Origin: Anaerococcus sp.
Lineage (GTDB): Bacteria; Bacillota; Clostridia; Tissierellales; Peptoniphilaceae
DNA: 24,296 bases
Assembly: GCA_030825745.1 (NCBI GenBank)
Contig: JAPJPH010000001.1
Span: 1 to 24,296, forward strand
Reading direction: 5' to 3'
Shown here piece by piece: positions 6,807 through 14,506 of the stretch (the stretch's first letter is position 1; every line of letters starts with the position of its first letter). The notes under the pieces are model-generated. The model worked only from the letters and a program-made list of their open reading frames with translations, searched no databases and was not told where the DNA came from. The position numbers and the translations under genes are program-made.

Positions 6807-8465
6807 TTATCTTACATCCATAAAGCCTTTTTTGTACTTGCCTAGGCCAAGTTTTAAAAATATTAGGCTTATGATTAGGACTATGGCTAGGTCTACTCCC
6901 ATTGCTATTATAGGGCTATTTGTCATATTAGATAAAAAGCCAAAGAGGAATATAAGACCTACTATTAGGACTATGGATCCTATATAAAAGGCAAAGGCTA
7001 GGCCTCTTCCTTGCATGATCTCTTGGGGTTTTTCCCACCTAGTCTTAACTGATAGAGAACCAATATAGACACTTATTATTGATGATAAGATACCAGAAAG
7101 TGTAAGCCCTATAAAGATCATTAGGGTATTTATGGATCCTAATTTTAGGATAATTCCTATAACAAGGCTAATTATCAGACTAAAGCCTATTGTAACTAGG
7201 GATGAGGCAGCTACCCTCGCCCTGTAGTGGGCCTTGTAATCAATTGGTAGGGTCTGGAAGAGATAGAAGGCCTTGCCCTCTCTGGATAGGGCACTTGACC
7301 CTGATGATCCATTAATCCAGATTATAAGCCCCATAGCCATGGATCCTGCTAGAAGGATTATCCTAGTTATGCTTGACTGTAACTCTATTGGGTCTACTTC
7401 CTTTACTATGTTTCTTCCTGTGCTAAAGCCTAGGACAGAAAATATAATCATCATCATTATAGGCTGGGATAAGAAGGCTATGTTTCCTGTCAGTAGTTTA
7501 AGGTCTCTTTTAAGGATGGTCTTAAACTGGGAGTTTGTCCTAAAGTCAGCTGCTTTTGCTGGTCTTTTCTTAGTCTCCTTAGCCTTAGTCTCAGCTCCAT
7601 CAAAGACTGAATCGTAATAATATTTGTCAGCAAGTTTTTTACCTATAAAGCATATTAAAAATGCTATAGCAAGTAAAATTAGGGTAAATATTAGTTTTTG
7701 GCTAAGGCTTCCTCCCATGGCATAGCCAAATATCCTAGATGATATTAATATCTTTGATATAGGCTCAGACTTACTCATGGCAGCACTTATTACAGATCCC
7801 ATTTCTGAATTGCCAGATCCAGAACTTTCTCCTGCTGTAAAGGAAAAGTAATAGATGACCCCTATCATGGCAAACATCAAGAGATATCCTAGGTTTTTAA
7901 ATAACTTAGGGTGCTTATTTACATTAGTAAATTTCTTTATCAAAAGAATTATTATAGGGATCAGGCCATAGACTGATAGGATTAGGGGAAGGAAGTTAAT
8001 AAGCCCCAGTATGAGGGTTACGATATCAAAACCTGCTATATCAAAGTAGATTAGAAGGCAGATTATGAAAAATAGGAAGAAGTCCAAAAAGCCTAGGGCT
8101 CCCCCCAAGATCTTTCCTATAAATAATTCCCCTTCATCTATGGGCATAGTTTGATAGTTTGATAGGTTCTCCTTGCTAAAAAAATCTGATAATATCCTTG
8201 GTACATATAGGAGTATTACTACCATACTTAGCAAAAAGCCAAAGCTTGTAAAGTACATAAAGGAGTTACCCTCCCTTAGGAAGATCTCCCCTACAGTCTT
8301 TAGGCTAGAGTAGAAGATGAAGCCAAAAACCAGATAGGTCCACAAGAGGGCTAGAAGCCTTAATAGGTAGTTTTTTGGCATGTTTGGTATATTCTTTTTT
8401 GGCATATAGCCAAAGAATTGCTCCTTTAATGAATATTTTGTAATAGTCTTTATATTCTTATTCAT
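6807..8465 (-). CDS. ABC-2 type transporter permease
   Basis: A 552-residue polytopic membrane protein with about twelve hydrophobic segments in two blocks. They are separated by a charged cytosolic stretch near residues 280-315 (KAKETKKRPAKAADFRTNSQ), a layout typical of the large Firmicutes ABC permeases that pair with one ATPase. It probably dimerises or works alone with the ATPase encoded just upstream. The substrate is unknown. The ATG overlaps the ATPase stop by 8 nt (ATGAATAA), with GGAG upstream, so the two proteins are made in a coupled way. The 3' end is followed by the long hairpin and the UUCG terminator. Confidence 0.88.
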   Translation of the reverse strand: MNKNIKTITKYSLKEQFFGYMPKKNIPNMPKNYLLRLLALLWTYLVFGFIFYSSLKTVGEIFLREGNSFMYFTSFGFLLSMVVILLYVPRILSDFFSKENLSNYQTMPIDEGELFIGKILGGALGFLDFFLFFIICLLIYFDIAGFDIVTLILGLINFLPLILSVYGLIPIIILLIKKFTNVNKHPKLFKNLGYLLMFAMIGVIYYFSFTAGESSGSGNSEMGSVISAAMSKSEPISKILISSRIFGYAMGGSLSQKLIFTLILLAIAFLICFIGKKLADKYYYDSVFDGAETKAKETKKRPAKAADFRTNSQFKTILKRDLKLLTGNIAFLSQPIMMMIIFSVLGFSTGRNIVKEVDPIELQSSITRIILLAGSMAMGLIIWINGSSGSSALSREGKAFYLFQTLPIDYKAHYRARVAASSLVTIGFSLIISLVIGIILKLGSINTLMIFIGLTLSGILSSIISVYIGSLSVKTRWEKPQEIMQGRGLAFAFYIGSIVLIVGLIFLFGFLSNMTNSPIIAMGVDLAIVLIISLIFLKLGLGKYKKGFMDVR

Positions 8466-9180
8466 CTGTAAGCTCCAAGAATATTGATTCTAAGCTGCCC
8501 TCTCTATTAGCCTGGTGTTTAATCTCTTCAAAGGTTCCTACAGTTAGGATCTTGCCCTTATTTATTATGGCTATCCTATCGCAAAGCTCCTGGGCTATTT
8601 CCATAACGTGGGTTGAGAAGAATACTATCTTGCCATCATCTGCTCTTTTTCTTAGGATTTGCTTTAGATTATAGGCTGACTTGGCATCAAGACCTACCAT
8701 AGGCTCATCTAGTATTAGGATTTCTGGATCATTTATAAGGGCCCCTATTATAGCTAGTCTTTGGGCCATACCATGGGAGTAGGTTGATATCTGCTCACCC
8801 ATGGCATCTCTTATATCAAAATAACCTAGGTAATGATCTAGCCTCTCTTCTCTAGTCTTTTTATCTAGGCCATAAATATCAGATAAGAAATTTATATATT
8901 CATAACCTGAGTAGGTATCAAAAAGCTCTGGGTTATCTGGGACGTAGGAAAATAAGGACTTGTATTTTTTAGAATCCTCTTCTATAGATAGGCCATCTAT
9001 AGTGATAGATCCAGAAGTTTTCTTATTGATCCCTACAATAGATTTTATTGTTGATGACTTGCCTGCTCCATTTGGTCCTAGAAAACCAAAAATTTCTCCA
9101 TTATTTACTTCAAAAGATATATTATCTACTGCTTTTTTAGTATTAGAATAAATTTTTGAAAAGTTTTCAACTTTAAGCAT
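8458..9180 (-). CDS. ABC transporter ATP-binding protein
   Basis: A 240-residue nucleotide-binding subunit. Walker A GPNGAGKS is at about residues 34-41. The signature is the variant YSHGMAQR, in place of LSGGQ, usual for CcmA/drug-export type ATPases of ABC-2 systems. Walker B is LILDEP with the D-loop GLD, and the H-loop is STHVME. AAAAGGAG lies ahead of the ATG. It drives the permease encoded next to it, most likely as an exporter of a lipid, peptide or drug. The cargo cannot be told from sequence. Confidence 0.94.
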   Translation of the reverse strand: MLKVENFSKIYSNTKKAVDNISFEVNNGEIFGFLGPNGAGKSSTIKSIVGINKKTSGSITIDGLSIEEDSKKYKSLFSYVPDNPELFDTYSGYEYINFLSDIYGLDKKTREERLDHYLGYFDIRDAMGEQISTYSHGMAQRLAIIGALINDPEILILDEPMVGLDAKSAYNLKQILRKRADDGKIVFFSTHVMEIAQELCDRIAIINKGKILTVGTFEEIKHQANREGSLESIFLELTDE

Positions 9181-9237
9181 TAGCGTACTCCTTTTTATAT
9201 AATATATTTAATATCTTTTTATATATACTTAAGTTAA

Positions 9238-9267
9238 TATATACCCTAGCTTAAAAAAGATAATCAA
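9238..9267 (-). promoter_or_regulatory. Candidate promoter of the ABC operon
   Basis: TTGATT (9262-9267) and TATATA (9238-9243) are 18 nt apart on the minus strand, about 60 nt before the ATPase start. The region is very AT-rich, so chance matches are likely. Confidence 0.4.
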
Positions 9268-9283
9268 ATTACTTGAAAATTTG
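9265..9283 (-). terminator. Weak terminator after the AGCS symporter gene
   Basis: On the minus strand CAAATT and AATTTG form a 6-bp AT-rich stem with a 7-nt loop. A run of six T follows five bases after the stem. It lies just after the symporter stop codon and overlaps the candidate -35 of the ABC operon. Confidence 0.35.
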
Positions 9284-9288
9284 TTATA

Positions 9289-10692
9289 TCACCAACAATC
9301 TATATCATTTAAATACGGATTTAATTCTTTTATATTTTCTGGTTTAAAGACTGGGTCTTTTCCATCCTTAAGTTGATTTTTATAATCATAGTATACGGCT
9401 ATAGCAATTTTTCCTATAAGGATTAGGCTTATTAGGTTTAGTAGGGCCATAATTCCCATAAAAACATCTCCTAAATTCCAAACTGTAGAAAATTCTCCTA
9501 CACTACCAAAGAATAAAAATCCTAAGACTAATATCCTATAGATAGTTAGGCCGATTCTCCCAAGACCTAGAGATAGGATGTTATTTTCTCCATAATAGTA
9601 GTTACCTATTATAGAGGAGAAGGCAAACATTAATATACAAAAGCTTAGGAAAATTTGTGAAAATGATCCAAGCTCACTTTGTAGGGCCATGCTGGTTATA
9701 GCAAGACCTTCTAGACCGCTATTTAGAAATATCTCTTCTCCACCTAGGATTATAACAAAGGCTGTAGCTGAGCAAACTAAGATTGTATCTAGGTATACTC
9801 CAAGGGCTTGGATTAGACCTTGTTTGGCAGGGTGAGATACATCAGCTAGGGCTGAAGCATTTGGAACAGCACCCATACCAGCCTCATTAGAAAATAAGCC
9901 CCTCCTAACACCATTAACTATAGCTCCTCCAATTAGACCACCAAGGCCTGCCTTGGCATTAAAGGCTCCTTTAAATATAAGGCTAAACATATGAGGGACC
10001 TTACTTATATTTGTGACTAGTATAAATAATACCATCCCCATATAAGCTAGGGCCATAACTGGTACTATAAGAGAAGTTATATCTGCTATAATCCTAATTC
10101 CACCAAAGATAACAAAACCTGCTACAAGCATCAAAATAATAGCACTTATTGTTGGGCTTATGTTAAAGCTTTGATTAAATCCTTGAGATATGGTATTTGC
10201 CTGCATGGAGTTAAACATAAATCCGTAAACTATAGATATTACTATAGCAAAGGTTACGGCCATGGCTGGTTTTTTTAGGGTCTTGATCATATAAAAATAT
10301 GGGCCACCCTTATATGTACCATCTTCATTTTTTTCTTTAAAAATTTGACCTAGAGTATTTTCTACAAAGGATGAGGCTCCTCCTATAAGGGCTGTTACCC
10401 ACATCCAAAATACTGCACCAGCTCCACCTACTGAAATAGCTGCTGCTACTCCTACTATATTTCCAGTTCCTATGTGGCTGGCTGCTGATACTGTAAAGGC
10501 CTTAAAGGGTGATATAGATCCTTCTTTATCGCTTTTTCTACTTATCAATTTTATAGCTTCTTTTAAGTTTGTTAGCTGGCCTGCCCTAAGTTTTATAGTA
10601 AAATATATACCTACTAAAAGTAGTATGGGCATCAATATATATGTATACAGACTATCGTTTATTAGGCCAATTATCTCATTAAATTTTTCCAT
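9289..10692 (-). CDS. Sodium:alanine/glycine symporter, AGCS family
   Basis: A 467-residue inner-membrane carrier with about eleven helices, of the alanine-or-glycine:cation symporter family (PF01235). Family landmarks are SHIGTGNIVGVA near residue 72, the ENTLGQ(I)F/GGPYFYM stretch around 112-135, the GVRRGLFSNEAGMG segment, and the WNLGDVFMG block near the C terminus. Such proteins import alanine or glycine with Na+ (or H+), which fits an amino-acid-fermenting anaerobe. AGGAG lies upstream of the ATG. It appears to be a single-gene unit with its own promoter (10742-10770). Confidence 0.94.
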   Translation of the reverse strand: MEKFNEIIGLINDSLYTYILMPILLLVGIYFTIKLRAGQLTNLKEAIKLISRKSDKEGSISPFKAFTVSAASHIGTGNIVGVAAAISVGGAGAVFWMWVTALIGGASSFVENTLGQIFKEKNEDGTYKGGPYFYMIKTLKKPAMAVTFAIVISIVYGFMFNSMQANTISQGFNQSFNISPTISAIILMLVAGFVIFGGIRIIADITSLIVPVMALAYMGMVLFILVTNISKVPHMFSLIFKGAFNAKAGLGGLIGGAIVNGVRRGLFSNEAGMGAVPNASALADVSHPAKQGLIQALGVYLDTILVCSATAFVIILGGEEIFLNSGLEGLAITSMALQSELGSFSQIFLSFCILMFAFSSIIGNYYYGENNILSLGLGRIGLTIYRILVLGFLFFGSVGEFSTVWNLGDVFMGIMALLNLISLILIGKIAIAVYYDYKNQLKDGKDPVFKPENIKELNPYLNDIDCW

Positions 10693-10741
10693 GGCTATTC
10701 TCCTATTATTTACTTTGTTAACGTGTCGGTTTATCTAGATA

Positions 10742-10770
10742 ATTATACTTTATTTTTTGTTAAATTAAAA
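10742..10770 (-). promoter_or_regulatory. Candidate sigma-A promoter of the AGCS gene
   Basis: A perfect TATAAT -10 (10742-10747) lies 17 nt from a poor -35, TTTTAA (10765-10770), on the minus strand. It sits between the upstream operon's terminator and the symporter gene, about 50 nt before its start. Confidence 0.55.
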
Positions 10771-10781
10771 GTTATCATTTA

Positions 10782-10812
10782 AAAAATCACCTAACTTATG
10801 TAGGTGATTTTT
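10782..10812 (-). terminator. Terminator of the gltX-sigma operon
   Basis: A perfect 12-bp stem (AAAAATCACCTA, 10782-10793, with 10801-10812) encloses a 7-nt loop, with a T-run on the minus strand. The sigma-factor stop codon lies at the stem edge. Confidence 0.9.
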
Positions 10813-11845
10813 ATTCTTCTCTTTCAGAGAAATCTTTTAATTTTCCCAAGGCCTGGTTTTCTATTTGTCTAATTCTTTCTCTAGATAGGTCATAAATTTT
10901 TCCTATTTCTTCTAGGGTTTTTGGTTTTTCGTTATCTAGACCATACCTGTAGATGATGATTTGTTTTTCTCTATCACTTAGTTGGTCTAAGGCCTTTATT
11001 AGAAAGTTTTCCATATCTTTTTCTAAGATAAGCATATCAACTGGGGTTGACTCATCTCCAACCATATCCATCAGCTCATCTCCAGTAGAGTCTTCACTAT
11101 CTAAGTTAATGTTTAGGCTAGTTGAATTTACTTGGTTTCTATTTATTAAAAATAGGTCATCAGCTTGTTTTTTATCTATCCCTTCATTTTCCAAAATCCT
11201 ATATATTTCATCATCACTAGCCTCTGGGTTAGCCTTTAGGATTTGTTTTAGTTTGTTTAGTTTTAGATATTTTCCAGCTGGGATCCTTATGGTATGACCC
11301 TCTTTGTTGATGGCCTTTCTAATAGCCTTGTCTATCCATTTATAGGCATAGGTTGTAAATTTATAACCTAAAGATAGGTCAAATTTTTCTGCTGCCCTTA
11401 TCATGCCAAGCATACCTGATTGGACTAGGTCTTCTAGGTCTAGGTCATTTCCATGGGACCTAAAAAAATATGAGGCCCTGGACCTAACTAGTCCTTGGTT
11501 TTTGTCAACTAAGGCTGCTAGGGCATTTTGATTTCCTAGTTGGAACTGCTCTACTATCTGCTCATTTGATAGGTCAGATAGTTTCATCATATCCCTTCGT
11601 CTTATTGGAGCTATGGATGTGTTTGTCCCATTTTTGGCGCGTCCAATAAATTCAAAGTCCTCATCATCCTCATCTAGCTGGTCTTGGTCTTGATCATCTG
11701 TTATTATTTCTATTATTTCTTCTTTTTCTTCTTCAGATAGTCCTTCGATTGCTTGATTAATCTCATCTTCTGTTAATTCATCCGAGTTAAGATACTCTTT
11801 TAGCTTGTCTAAAGTAGACTCATCTGATAAATTTATTTTATCCAT
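10811..11845 (-). CDS. Sigma-70 family factor, SigA-like with divergent region 2.4
   Basis: A 344-residue RNA polymerase sigma factor. Residues 8-66 form a strongly acidic N-terminal extension. Region 1.2-2 follows (about 90-190), with LEDLVQSGMLGMIRAAEKFD and GYKFTTYA. Region 3 is about 194-245, and region 4 about 285-340 with LSDREKQII, TLEEIGKIYDLSRERIRQIE. The architecture is that of primary or group 2 sigmas, not the small SigH. The -10-recognition helix reads AYKWIDKAIRKAI instead of ATWWIRQAITRAI. By alignment, E. coli W433, Q437 and T440 become Lys, Lys and Arg, so promoter choice may differ. The start at 11845 follows GGGTGAT; an ATG at 11857 would add four residues. Last gene of the gltX operon. 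Confidence 0.9.
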   Translation of the reverse strand: MDKINLSDESTLDKLKEYLNSDELTEDEINQAIEGLSEEEKEEIIEIITDDQDQDQLDEDDEDFEFIGRAKNGTNTSIAPIRRRDMMKLSDLSNEQIVEQFQLGNQNALAALVDKNQGLVRSRASYFFRSHGNDLDLEDLVQSGMLGMIRAAEKFDLSLGYKFTTYAYKWIDKAIRKAINKEGHTIRIPAGKYLKLNKLKQILKANPEASDDEIYRILENEGIDKKQADDLFLINRNQVNSTSLNINLDSEDSTGDELMDMVGDESTPVDMLILEKDMENFLIKALDQLSDREKQIIIYRYGLDNEKPKTLEEIGKIYDLSRERIRQIENQALGKLKDFSEREE

Positions 11846-11862
11846 TTTATCACCCATTGAAT

Positions 11863-12396
11863 TTATTTACCGTTATTTTCCAAATTTTTTATTAATTCAT
11901 CTAATTTTCCTATCATCTCATCTGAGATTGGATAGGAGGTTAGATTTTTTTCAAAGCTTAGTTTCTTTTTTCTTTGAATTTTATTTTTTAATTGACTTAT
12001 ATCATTTTTTAGCTCATAGGCTGTAACCCTTATAGCTCCCTTGGTGGTTGCCTGGGTTTGGATGGCCCCATCATCTGTCACTACTTTCACATTGTGGTAG
12101 GTCTTCTTTTTAGAAAGCTCTCTTTCTATATAGGTATCTGCTGTTTGAAATCTTTTGGTAAAGACTATCTTTATACCATATTTTTCAAACTCTGTTTCTT
12201 TTACCCTATCTTGGTTATAGGCATCAAAAACCACTGTGATATCTTCTCCTGATAGGGACTTGTATTCAGCTAATTCTTCTATTAGATCTTCTCTTGCTTT
12301 TTCTAGGTCTATATCTTTTAGGTCTATTAGGTTATTCCATTTGTTTATTACGTTATATCCATCTATTAGGGTAGTGACTTTTGCATTTTTTTTCAT
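11863..12396 (-). CDS. rae1: NYN domain ribonuclease, YacP/Rae1 family
   Basis: A 177-residue protein of the YacP family. In Bacillus subtilis, Rae1 is a ribosome-associated endonuclease that cuts mRNA in the A site. The PIN-like NYN fold is seen in TTLIDGYNVINKW at the N terminus, followed by the conserved acidic VVFDAY and VVTDDGAIQ segments that supply metal-binding aspartates. Gene order rlmB-yacP matches Bacillus. The start overlaps the rlmB stop (TAATG) and has little ribosome site of its own, so translation is probably coupled. Length is normal for the family (about 170). Confidence 0.87.
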   Translation of the reverse strand: MKKNAKVTTLIDGYNVINKWNNLIDLKDIDLEKAREDLIEELAEYKSLSGEDITVVFDAYNQDRVKETEFEKYGIKIVFTKRFQTADTYIERELSKKKTYHNVKVVTDDGAIQTQATTKGAIRVTAYELKNDISQLKNKIQRKKKLSFEKNLTSYPISDEMIGKLDELIKNLENNGK

Positions 12397-13085
12397 TATC
12401 TTACTAGCTCATACATAGCAATAGCTGCTGCTACTGAGGCATTTAAACTATTGATTTTTCCATACATGGGAATTTTAACCAGCTTATCGCAATTTTTTGC
12501 TACTAGTTTAGATATGCCAGATCCTTCGTTTCCAACAACTAAGGCTACTTTCCCTTCTAAGTTTGTATCCCTTAGACTATCTTCACCTTCTCCATCTAGG
12601 CCATAAACCCAAAATCCTATCTCTTTTAGTTTTTCTATACACCTACTTATGTTTACAACTCTAACTATATCCATATTGTTGATTGCTCCAGCACTTGTCT
12701 TATAAACTGTTGGATTTACTTGAGCTGCTCTTCTTTCAGGGATTATTACTGCTGATATGTCAAAACTTTCAGCACTTCTTATTATGGCCCCTAGGTTGTG
12801 AGGGTCTTCTATCTTATCTAGAATAATTACTCTTTCTAAATTTTCTATATCTTCTAAGTTTTTATATTTAAAAGATTCTACTTCTATCATGACCCCTTGG
12901 TGGTTCATATTTATCTTATCAAAAAAGTTCTTGTCTACAAAGTTTATTTCTATATTTTTTTTCTCACACTTATCTATTATTTTTGCTATTAGGGGTGATG
13001 TTGATTGTTGAATATAGCATTTTTTTACCGCAATTTCGCTATCTAGGGTATCTAGGACTGGTTTTCTTCCATATATTTTATCCAT
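12396..13085 (-). CDS. rlmB: 23S rRNA (guanosine-2'-O-)-methyltransferase RlmB, TrmH family
   Basis: A 229-residue SPOUT methyltransferase. The N-terminal substrate-binding domain begins YGRKPVLDTL. The knotted catalytic domain carries the three TrmH motifs: LDKIEDPHNLGAIIRSAE, VVGNEGSGIS, and KIPMYGKINSLNASVAAAIAMYE. It should methylate the ribose of a conserved guanosine in 23S rRNA (G2251 in E. coli). I chose the ATG at 13085, which overlaps the cysS stop (TAATG) and has GGGAG at good spacing. An in-frame ATG at 13100 would add five residues without a good site. RlmB and other TrmH-like enzymes are hard to separate, but the gene order supports RlmB. Confidence 0.9.
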   Translation of the reverse strand: MDKIYGRKPVLDTLDSEIAVKKCYIQQSTSPLIAKIIDKCEKKNIEINFVDKNFFDKINMNHQGVMIEVESFKYKNLEDIENLERVIILDKIEDPHNLGAIIRSAESFDISAVIIPERRAAQVNPTVYKTSAGAINNMDIVRVVNISRCIEKLKEIGFWVYGLDGEGEDSLRDTNLEGKVALVVGNEGSGISKLVAKNCDKLVKIPMYGKINSLNASVAAAIAMYELVR

Positions 13086-14506
13086 TAGATTTTCTCCCAT
13101 TTAACACCGTCTCTGGTATCTTTGATGGCTATACCCATTTGATTTAGCTCATCTCTTATTTGATCTGCCCTTTTATAGTCCTTGTTTTTCTTGGCTATTG
13201 ATCTTTCTTCTATGAGAGCATTAATTTTTTCTATTTCTTCTTCGTCTACTTCTTTTTTCTTAAATAATAGGCCTAGGGTATTAAATAAGAGTTCATATTC
13301 ATCTTTTATTGTTTTTACAAATTCTTTGGATGAATCTTTGTTAGCATTGCTATTAGCAAATTTAGCTATATCAAAAAGAACTGTTATGGCATCTGCTGTA
13401 TTTAAGTCATCTTCCATAACTTTTATGAAATTCTCCTTATTTTTCTTAAATTCCTCAAGAAGTTTTTCTTCATCCTTACTTAGCTTTTTATCTTCTACCA
13501 CTTCTACTAAATCCTCTAGGTTAAAGTAAGCTGTGTTTAGTCTTTGTAGGGAATTTTGTGCCTGGTCTATGATCTGTTTGGTAAAGTTTATAGGTTGCCT
13601 ATAGTTTGTTGATAATAGCCAAAACCTAATTACCATAAGGTCATATTCTTTTTTGATATCATGAAGGGTAAAGAAATTTCCTAAGGACTTGCTCATTTTT
13701 GATCCATCAACTTGGATCATGCCATTATGCATCCAGTAGTTGGCAAAGGTAGTTTCATTTAATCCTTCTGATTGGGCTATTTCATTTTCGTGGTGAGGAA
13801 ATTCTAGATCCTCTCCACCAGCATGGATATCTATGGTATCTCCTAGAATCTTTTTGGCCATGGTTGAGCATTCTATATGCCAACCTGGTCTACCAGATCC
13901 CCATGGGCTATCCCAGCTTATCTCCCCATCTATCTTTGTTTTTTTCCAAAGAGCAAAGTCTGCTGGAGATTTTTTCTTAAGGGTCTGATTATCATCTACC
14001 CTTTGACTGGCACCATGTACTAGGTCTTCTAGGTTTTTGCCTGAAAGTTTACCATAATCCTCTGCCTTACTTACATCAAAGTAGACATCTCCATCTACTT
14101 CATAGGCTAGGTTTTTATCTACTAGGGACTTTACAAAGTCTATGATATCATATATAACTTCAGTTGCCCTTGGGTGGATGGTATTTTCTTCATCTAGGTT
14201 TAAGTCTTTGGCATCATCCATATAGGCTTTTATATATTTGTCTGTTACTTGTTTGGTTGTGATTTTTTCTTCTATTGATTTTTTTATAATTTTATCATCA
14301 ACATCTGTAAAATTAATTACATAGGTTAAATCATATCCCCTAAAGGTCATAAAACGTCTAAATGTATCAAATACTACTAGGGGTCTAGCATTACCTATGT
14401 GCATATAATCATAAACAGTTGGCCCACAGACATACATTTTTATTTTATTTTCTTCTATTTCTTTAAAGTCTTCTTTTTGTCTGGTAAGCGTGTTATGAAT
14501 TTTCAT
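13085..14506 (-). CDS. cysS: Cysteine--tRNA ligase
   Basis: A 473-residue class I aminoacyl-tRNA synthetase that charges tRNA-Cys in the cytosol. Motifs: CGPTVYDYMHIGN (zinc ligand C27 and the HIGH-like HIGN at 36-39), GWHIECS and HAGGEDLEFPHHENE (other zinc ligands and cysteine site), and KMSKSLGN (the KMSKS loop). The C-terminal anticodon-binding helical domain ends in the usual RDGVKWE. Full family length. AAGGA precedes the start, which overlaps the gltX stop (TAATG). The cysE and mrnC genes found beside cysS in Bacillus are absent here. Confidence 0.97.
   Translation of the reverse strand: MKIHNTLTRQKEDFKEIEENKIKMYVCGPTVYDYMHIGNARPLVVFDTFRRFMTFRGYDLTYVINFTDVDDKIIKKSIEEKITTKQVTDKYIKAYMDDAKDLNLDEENTIHPRATEVIYDIIDFVKSLVDKNLAYEVDGDVYFDVSKAEDYGKLSGKNLEDLVHGASQRVDDNQTLKKKSPADFALWKKTKIDGEISWDSPWGSGRPGWHIECSTMAKKILGDTIDIHAGGEDLEFPHHENEIAQSEGLNETTFANYWMHNGMIQVDGSKMSKSLGNFFTLHDIKKEYDLMVIRFWLLSTNYRQPINFTKQIIDQAQNSLQRLNTAYFNLEDLVEVVEDKKLSKDEEKLLEEFKKNKENFIKVMEDDLNTADAITVLFDIAKFANSNANKDSSKEFVKTIKDEYELLFNTLGLLFKKKEVDEEEIEKINALIEERSIAKKNKDYKRADQIRDELNQMGIAIKDTRDGVKWEKI

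Noticed and set aside
8458..9180. Variant ABC signature YSHGMAQ as a sign of inactivity
   Set aside because: This form is common in ATPases paired with ABC-2 permeases, and the Walker A, Walker B and H-loop motifs are intact.
9200..9245. Near-palindrome around ACTTAAGT as an operator for the ABC operon
   Set aside because: The symmetry breaks after 8 bp and the flanks are simple TA repeats, so chance is a sufficient explanation.
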